Below are positions 57,937 through 64,000 of a stretch of 64,000 bases of DNA, piece after piece; position 1 is the stretch's first letter, and each line of letters begins with the position of its first letter. The stretch is from Trichomonas vaginalis G3. Its lineage: Eukaryota; Parabasalia; Trichomonadida; Trichomonadidae. The stretch spans positions 6,572,001-6,636,000 of the forward strand of contig NC_067205.1 in assembly GCF_026262505.1 (NCBI RefSeq). The letters run 5' to 3'. The notes beneath the pieces are model-generated. The model saw only the letters and a list, made by a program, of their open reading frames with translations. It made no database searches and was not told the DNA's origin. Made by a program: the position numbers and the translations under genes.

Positions 57937-58839
57937 GTTATTTTCTTCTTTTTCTTTTCAACATAGAATGGAAAATAAAATTATTTAGATATATTAAAAT
58001 CATTACTTTTTATTATCTCAATAATTTGAGAATGTTTGATTGTCTTCTGGAAAAGTGACACGATTATCATTGTTGTCTAAAATAAGAGATTTTACATGCC
58101 CGTTTTGGTACCTAAATAAAGGAGAACATCAATGCTATCTATCTATATAGAGTGCAAACACGTATGATATATATGGAATGACTCTTTATCTGGCTAAAAA
58201 ATCTATAATTCGAAAATTCGCATTGTCGTCTAAAACCGCCAGACGACAATGATAATACCCAAAAAATTTTAATAATTTCAAAATTTTTGAGAAATTAGAT
58301 ATTTTTATCAGGAGAGTTATTGTTGATATGCATACTTGTCATATCTCATGTTTACAATTTGAAACGAGAAAATTGATCTTACATGAAAATGATCTGAACG
58401 AGCGAAAATTGATCAGAATTATTGAGAGAGAGAAAGCAGAATTCTGAATATTTTCAAAGGTGGGCTCACAAAATTACCTTCAGATTTTTCGCGAGGCCAC
58501 CTATAAAAAAAGAGTTTTAATAATTCTTGTTAGGAATGATACATTTTTCCCATCATATTGAATAATTTCAATATTCAAAAAATGTATGAACATTGTTTAT
58601 TTAATCAAAAAGTTCCTTTTATATATTTTAATATTTTCTTATTTTGAACTCCAAAAAAGTCAGATCATGACATTTTGACCAAACAATTTTGAATTGTTCT
58701 CAATTTTCATATACGAACCTCCGAAGTTTATTCTCATGTTTGGACTATTATTCACCCTTGCATGCTCTCGTAGAATACGCCACCATCAAAGACTGAAAAT
58801 TGTCTAAGTCTTCTTCATTTTATAGAAATAAACAAAAAT
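57937..58839. other. Intergenic with a hairpin
   Basis: A perfect 10 bp stem ATTGTCGTCT/AGACGACAAT with a 9-base loop lies at 58222-58250. A diverged partial copy of one arm with flanking bases (GATTATCATTGTTGTCTAAA) lies at about 58064. Otherwise AT-rich with no gene seen. Confidence 0.5.
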
Positions 58840-58960
58840 CAAGTATGTTAAACAACTTGTTGGACATGGAGCAAATATGAATGCAAAAGATGAAAATGGT
58901 TCATATGTACTTCATATTCGAATAACTCATTTCATATGGTGCAAACATATATAAATTGAG
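58840..58960 (+). pseudogene. Ankyrin-repeat relic
   Basis: A short stretch reads KQLVGHGANMNAKDENGSYV and then LHI, a clear ankyrin repeat, with no gene around it. It is the remains of another family member. Confidence 0.7.
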
Positions 58961-58981
58961 AACTAGTATTATATCATATAA

Positions 58982-60547
58982 TTATATGTTTAAATAATGA
59001 GAAATATTTAAATATTTTGTCATACTAATATCCCCAGAATTAGATTTTCCACCATGCAATTTTAAGAGAGCCACAATTTTGCTTGCTTCTTGGGAGGAAT
59101 CAAGATAATATTGGTAATCCATTTTAGCGTTGCGGAGTCTAAGGTATTTTTCATAATGTATTTTTTCACGTCCATCAGCTAAATCAAGAGGAGTATAACC
59201 ATCTTTAGTTAAAGAATTGATTTCAGCACCATGAGAAATTAATGTTTCAACAATTCCTCTAGTCGACATAAATGATGCCATATGAAGAGGTGTATATCCA
59301 TCTTCATTCTTTAAATTGACATTTGCCCCATTTGAAAGTAGAAGTTCAATCAAATCAATGACTTCACTTTCATTAACAAAATCTGGTCCAAATGATTTAA
59401 CTGATATTCCTCTAACAGTAGAGAAAATTGCAAAATGAATGACAGAATATCCTCCAGAATTCAGCATGTTGAGGTCTGCACCGTGTGAAATTAGACATTT
59501 TACAGCTTTGATATTATTTTTAGCGCATGCGTGATGAAGAATTGTTAATTGACTCCCATTATCTCTGTAGTTGACATTTGACCCATGTGAAGCAAGTAAC
59601 TCCAACATTGCAGAATTGTCTTTGGAAATGGTAATATTAAGTTCAGATCCATTTAAGGCAGAACAATCAAATCCATTTGAAAGCAAAGTTGATGCAATTT
59701 CTGTTTGATTTAATATAGCTGCAAAATGAAGCGCTGTGATGCCAAATAATTTAAAATTAATATCTGCACCACTCTTAATCAAATATTCGCAAAGAGATGG
59801 AATATGAAAACATTAAGATTTAAAAAGGCCAAAAGATAGGTCGTATAAAGTAGCATAATCTAAAAATAATATATATGCATAAAGATTAAGATAAGTAGTA
59901 CATGGATAGGAAGAAATTTGTAATTCGTATTCAGTATTTAATTTTTCAACATTATCGAAATTATGAGATGCAATTGCAGCTTCCATTGTATCATCATCAG
60001 GCTTTTTTTCTTTCAAACATTCTTTAATGATGTGCTGATTATTCCCTCTAAATGAAGCATCTAGACATTTTTTAGTGATTTTTACATTAAATTCTTTTCT
60101 TATTAACTTGAAACAATTAATTGCTCCTCTTAAACAACATTTTTCAAGGATTTTTGTGAGATCAAACCTCTTACTTTTCAAGTGATACAATAATTCTTCT
60201 TCATTATCATTCATTATTGCATATTCAGGCGTATTTATTTTGATATCATCATATTTTGAAAAAAGTGAGATATTAATATTGTCAGCAAAATATTCTTCTA
60301 AGATTCTCTTCATTAACTCTATGTATCCATGACGATAATGTAAACTCTCATTGCAAACTTGTCCTATCAAATCAATCATCTCTTTTGGTGTAAAATAACC
60401 TGTGTCAATCAAGTTGCTCTTGATTTCTTCGTATAATCCGGCTGTTGAATTTATTTCATCTGAATCCAATTTATAAATTGCATCAATGTATCCCTTGTAT
60501 TCATTCAAAAGCGTTTTAGATGACCTAATTGCTTGGCTCATTTTCAT
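58982..60547 (-). pseudogene. Ankyrin-repeat protein with DUF3447 front, interrupted by one stop
   Basis: One reading frame from the ATG at 60547 (an ATG two codons later is as likely), broken only by a TAA at 59813-59815, after which the same frame continues directly (CFHIPSLCEYLIKSGADI) for about 275 more codons. The IPSLCEY-(L/F)-GA-I phrase is the usual junction between DUF3447 and the ankyrin repeats in this family, so the two parts are one gene. The front is the helical DUF3447 region and the back has about six ankyrin repeats (NGSQLTILHHACAKNNIKAV and EDGYTPLHMASFMSTRGIVE). A single stop could be a recent mutation or a base error. Confidence 0.85.
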
Positions 60548-60574
60548 TAATTGAAAAAATAAGAGAGTTAGCAT

Positions 60575-61173
60575 TATTTTGATTTAATTACGCTAATTGT
60601 CAAAAAACATTAAAAATCCAATAGTTTACAAATCAGAACGATCACGAAAGAAATATTCAGTAAAAGTTATCTTTTTAACACATATTTCATGTTGTAAAAA
60701 GTTAATTATTGCAATAAGGTTATTTTTGAAATTGTACAGAAATTATTTTGCTAAATTTTCGAGCGAAATATTGATTGCAATAGAATCTCAATTTGCAGAA
60801 TGATGATAATTTTATTAGGAAGGAATAAAGAAAGAAGGCATTCTACTAGAGGTGACCCATAGAATAGGCCTAGAGGGCTTATATTAAGAAAATATTACTA
60901 CCATACGAATCTGATGCATATAGTATTCAATTTAGAAAAATTTTGCGTGAATAAAACTCCAATTATTACAATTTGTTTTGTACTCATATAAAATTAGCTC
61001 ATCTAATAAGAAGCAATTTGAAAAATGGTTATAATAAGAATATACCAGATGGATTTATCCTTAATATATTATATTTTTGAATAAAATCTGAGAAATTTTA
61101 AAAATTAAGTTTTTAACTACACAATGAATATTGTAAAATGTTTACATGTCATCTATCTAAACATAATTCATAA
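60575..61173. other. AT-rich intergenic
   Basis: No convincing gene or repeat. Confidence 0.45.
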
Positions 61174-62400
61174 TTATTCAACAATAATCCTTGATTTTCC
61201 TGGATATACAAGCCAAATTCCGAGATCTTCCGGTGAAAGTTCTCCTTTCTCATCGTCATCTTTATGAGTCGGGCTAAAGTGAGGTAAAATCGATGAAATT
61301 TGGCCGGGTGCCAAATCACTTTCTCCAGTAATGAAATCGTAGCCTTCTGATGCTTGTTGGCTTGTGTAATGCGAATAGGACTCATTATCCTTCAACACAT
61401 CTGTAGAATATGTTGCAACAGCTGAAGAATTCAACAATTTTATGGATGATTGCCTTGAGCCAGCTTCTGATTGAGTTCTTTCATGTAATGATGCACCGGG
61501 ATTAACAAGGAGACTGTTTTGAGAGTCAACTTGTGCAATTGAGGATAATTCCATGATTTGTGAAGAATAATTTTTGGATTGAAGCTGGCTAGACAAAGAA
61601 TAGTGAGATTCGGTCTCGCTGAAATTATTTCCAGCAGAACGCTTCTCTCTCTTTAAGTCATTTTCAGTAATAAAGAAACCATCTGGAATTTCGAGTAAAT
61701 CCTTGGATCCTATATCGCTCTTTCTTACTACAGCATATGTCTTCTTTAGAGTGATCATTGGTGCCTCGGATTCTGTTGTATAAGCAGAATAATTGGTAAT
61801 ATTTGAAGGTTCATTAATTATGCTTTGCGTATTGAATTGGGAGTTGTTATCTGTTATGTAGGATGATGCTTCTGTATTTTTCCTGCTACGAACAACAGAA
61901 GACCTTGAACTGTTTTTAATTTTCGGTTTTGTAATTTCTTCAAGCGAAACAAGCTCGCTATCTTCACTCTGTAATAGAGCAGCTGATTTTCTATTCTGTT
62001 TTGGACTCTTTGGCGACGGACTGTACAAAGATTGATTTTCTTTTGATTTCAGTTTTGATGGAGAGTAAATCCTTGATTTTGAAGTTAAGCACTCAACGGA
62101 TGTATGGAAATAGATCTTTGGAGGTGATTGCGTTGACTTATCCGTTAAAGATGGTGTTGATTTTTGGCTAGAATGAGAAGTATTGTGCTTTTGAGCTCTG
62201 TTCTGTGGGGTTATTGGTGATTGTGACATGTTTGGAGCTTCAGCAATTGTTTTTGGTGTATCAACCTGTTTATTTCTGGAAGAAGATCTAGTTTTTGAAG
62301 CTTTTGATGATCCAGAAATAACACTAGGTACAGGAGACTTTGAATCTATCTCTGAATTGTTTCTAGGAGAACGTAATTGCTGAAAACGTTTCGACTTCAT
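61174..62400 (-). CDS. Disordered Ser/Lys-rich protein
   Basis: 408 residues, Ser/Lys/Pro/Thr-rich throughout (many SP, SPK and SPS sites that proline-directed kinases could use), with a Tyr/Ser part (NYSAYTTESEAP) in the middle. The last 50 residues are more ordered (LSPEDLGIWLVYPGKSRIIV). No signal or membrane segment. Resembles the protein at 28079-29191 in style. Function unknown. Confidence 0.75.
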   Translation of the reverse strand: MKSKRFQQLRSPRNNSEIDSKSPVPSVISGSSKASKTRSSSRNKQVDTPKTIAEAPNMSQSPITPQNRAQKHNTSHSSQKSTPSLTDKSTQSPPKIYFHTSVECLTSKSRIYSPSKLKSKENQSLYSPSPKSPKQNRKSAALLQSEDSELVSLEEITKPKIKNSSRSSVVRSRKNTEASSYITDNNSQFNTQSIINEPSNITNYSAYTTESEAPMITLKKTYAVVRKSDIGSKDLLEIPDGFFITENDLKREKRSAGNNFSETESHYSLSSQLQSKNYSSQIMELSSIAQVDSQNSLLVNPGASLHERTQSEAGSRQSSIKLLNSSAVATYSTDVLKDNESYSHYTSQQASEGYDFITGESDLAPGQISSILPHFSPTHKDDDEKGELSPEDLGIWLVYPGKSRIIVE

Positions 62401-62802
62401 TTTTTACTGAACTTTTTTTTTCTTGCAGCAATAGAAAAGATGTAAGGTGAAAATTGTTTCACGAAAATCAAAAAATAAAACTCTATATAAGCAATTGAAT
62501 TCTATTTCACAAGATATCAGCATAAAATTGCATAATTGATTTACAATTAATGTTACCGAAGAGCAAACATGTTAAGTTCGTAATGACATATACGGATACT
62601 ATTGCATGCATTGCGCTTATTTCCTATCAATTGATCAAATATTTCATGACAATGATTTACACTTAATTTCGTTCTGATTCATATATTGATTGTTCTAAAT
62701 ATATTTATACAATAAATATATTTTAAAAAAATAAGCTTCTAGGGGAATGGAATATCATCTTTACTTATTAACGTAAAATAAATTGTTTAAACTAAGAACA
62801 AA
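62401..62802. other. AT-rich intergenic
   Basis: No gene or repeat seen. Confidence 0.45.
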
Positions 62803-64000
62803 TTATTTTATTTTAAAAGTACTTCTGGTAGTCATGACTATAATAAGGAACATAGCATATCGCATGTTCATGCATGGAAGCACGTTTGACACATGTTTAC
62901 AATTTAATTCCGAAGAATATGCAAAAGCATGAACAAATTTATTTGATTCACAATTTTTATCATCAACAGCATATATTTTCAAATAATGTATTCCATTATT
63001 AGTTTGTTGGAATATAGTTCTTGTTATATGAAATTCATTCCATTGGTCATTCACTACGGGATATGTTTGATGATGATATACATTAGTGTTATCAATAGAC
63101 GTGTAAATCGCAACATTTCCATTAAAATCTAAGTCTCTATAATGTCCAATTATAGAGAAATCATCTCTTTCTTGTAAAATATAAGACAAATTATTGGAAA
63201 CATTAATATCAGGAGATCTATTTGTAACAATGGTAAAAGGAAAACTATAAATATTAGAACTGATGTTATATTCATCTATCGCGTAAATTGACAATCTATT
63301 AGAATGTCCAGGAGTATAACCAAAAGGAATTTCTACATTAATAAATGTAGAATTGATTTTGTTATTACATATAACAGTTTTGTTTGTATAATTAAAATAA
63401 TTGTCTCCTATATATATCGTTGCAAAAGTGTCATCAAAAATGTCAAAATACAAAGTTATCTTTTCTCCTCTAATATATTTATCTTTTGGTTCTGATTTCA
63501 GGGTCAGTTTTGGTTCTTTGTTGACTAATATAGTGAAGGATGTTTCTGATTTGGTGCCGGATTTAGAGGTGATTGTGTAACTAATTGTGTAATAACCGGA
63601 TTTTTTGGGGAGGAGGAAATTATCTGTAAATCTGTGTTCTCTTCCTTTGTCATCAAATGAATGGATTTCTGCGGATTCATTGGAGGAAAACGTTCTGTTT
63701 AATGTGCCTTTTTCTCCTGTTCCTAGGGAATTGACACTGAATTCCATCGAAAATGATGTTTCTGGATAATAATATTCAGAGAGATTAGTGTGTGGATTGA
63801 GGAAATATCCGAGGATAGTGATTCTGGCAGCGCCATTTCCATTATTTCCTGTTCTTTGGGTTCCATCCATTTTAGTGATGGTTTCGTTTCCGCCGATAGT
63901 TTGAGCAATTATATCTCTGTACGATATAACACCCCCTATATATCCAGAACCTCCCCCTGCAATAACAGGATCGGAGCGAGTGGAGCCTTTAGTGAATCCA
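62803..64000 (-). CDS. Glycine-rich (ALK-type) surface-type protein, 3' part
   Basis: The frame is open through the right window edge, so the start lies outside; the ATG at 63870 is internal. The first visible part (SDPVIAGGGSGYIGGVISYR and NGNGAARITILGYFLNP) is the end of a glycine-rich domain of the type found in ALK/LTK receptors and in many Trichomonas proteins. After it come beta-sandwich stretches with repeated NRSPDINVSN and NKEPKLTLKSEPKDKYI-type openings, like cadherin or Ig-like modules. The end (MRYAMFLIIVMTTRSTFKIK) is mildly hydrophobic but short. Probably a surface or secreted adhesin-like protein; inference. Confidence 0.65.
   Translation of the reverse strand, partial: GFTKGSTRSDPVIAGGGSGYIGGVISYRDIIAQTIGGNETITKMDGTQRTGNNGNGAARITILGYFLNPHTNLSEYYYPETSFSMEFSVNSLGTGEKGTLNRTFSSNESAEIHSFDDKGREHRFTDNFLLPKKSGYYTISYTITSKSGTKSETSFTILVNKEPKLTLKSEPKDKYIRGEKITLYFDIFDDTFATIYIGDNYFNYTNKTVICNNKINSTFINVEIPFGYTPGHSNRLSIYAIDEYNISSNIYSFPFTIVTNRSPDINVSNNLSYILQERDDFSIIGHYRDLDFNGNVAIYTSIDNTNVYHHQTYPVVNDQWNEFHITRTIFQQTNNGIHYLKIYAVDDKNCESNKFVHAFAYSSELNCKHVSNVLPCMNMRYAMFLIIVMTTRSTFKIK

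Overview
The window looks like nuclear DNA of a parabasalid protist, most likely Trichomonas vaginalis. Four things point there: compact genes with no introns seen, a BspA-like leucine-rich-repeat gene, ankyrin genes with a DUF3447-type front half, and Maverick/Polinton elements alongside a Tvmar1-like mariner. The DNA is AT-rich. I saw no rRNA, tRNA or CRISPR array.

Layout. 1-7793: one end of a Polinton (copy A), cut by the left window edge. 7794-30995: a 23.2 kb host segment. It holds two divergent ABC half-transporter genes, a partial BspA copy, a complete mariner, an array of a 250 bp unit built almost wholly of hairpins (15131-15849), a full BspA gene, a PQ-loop membrane protein, a coiled-coil protein, a BRO1-domain protein, a disordered Ser/Tyr-rich protein, a 113 bp tandem repeat and a frameshifted seven-helix membrane protein gene. 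30996-55869: a Polinton with both ends present (copy B, 24.87 kb), flanked by a TGTATA duplication. 55870-64000: host DNA with one intact and one interrupted ankyrin gene, an ankyrin relic, a disordered protein and the end of a glycine-rich surface-type protein.

The two Polintons face each other with their methyltransferase ends inward, so more than 7 kb of near-identical DNA stands as inverted repeats around the 23 kb host segment. Both are treated as fossils: each carries recognisable parts (methyltransferase, integrase, polymerase, packaging ATPase, SF3 helicase, capsid proteins, phage-like fibre), but several parts are broken, about ten breaks in B and six to eight in A. The high similarity of the copies suggests recent insertion.

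The least explained structures are the four-hairpin array at 15131-15849 and a zone at 40.1-45.7 kb in copy B. That zone has several families of short palindromic repeats, two of which have landed inside KilA-N genes at about the same point of the domain, and it has shared leader sequences in front of the KilA-N/T5orf172-type genes.
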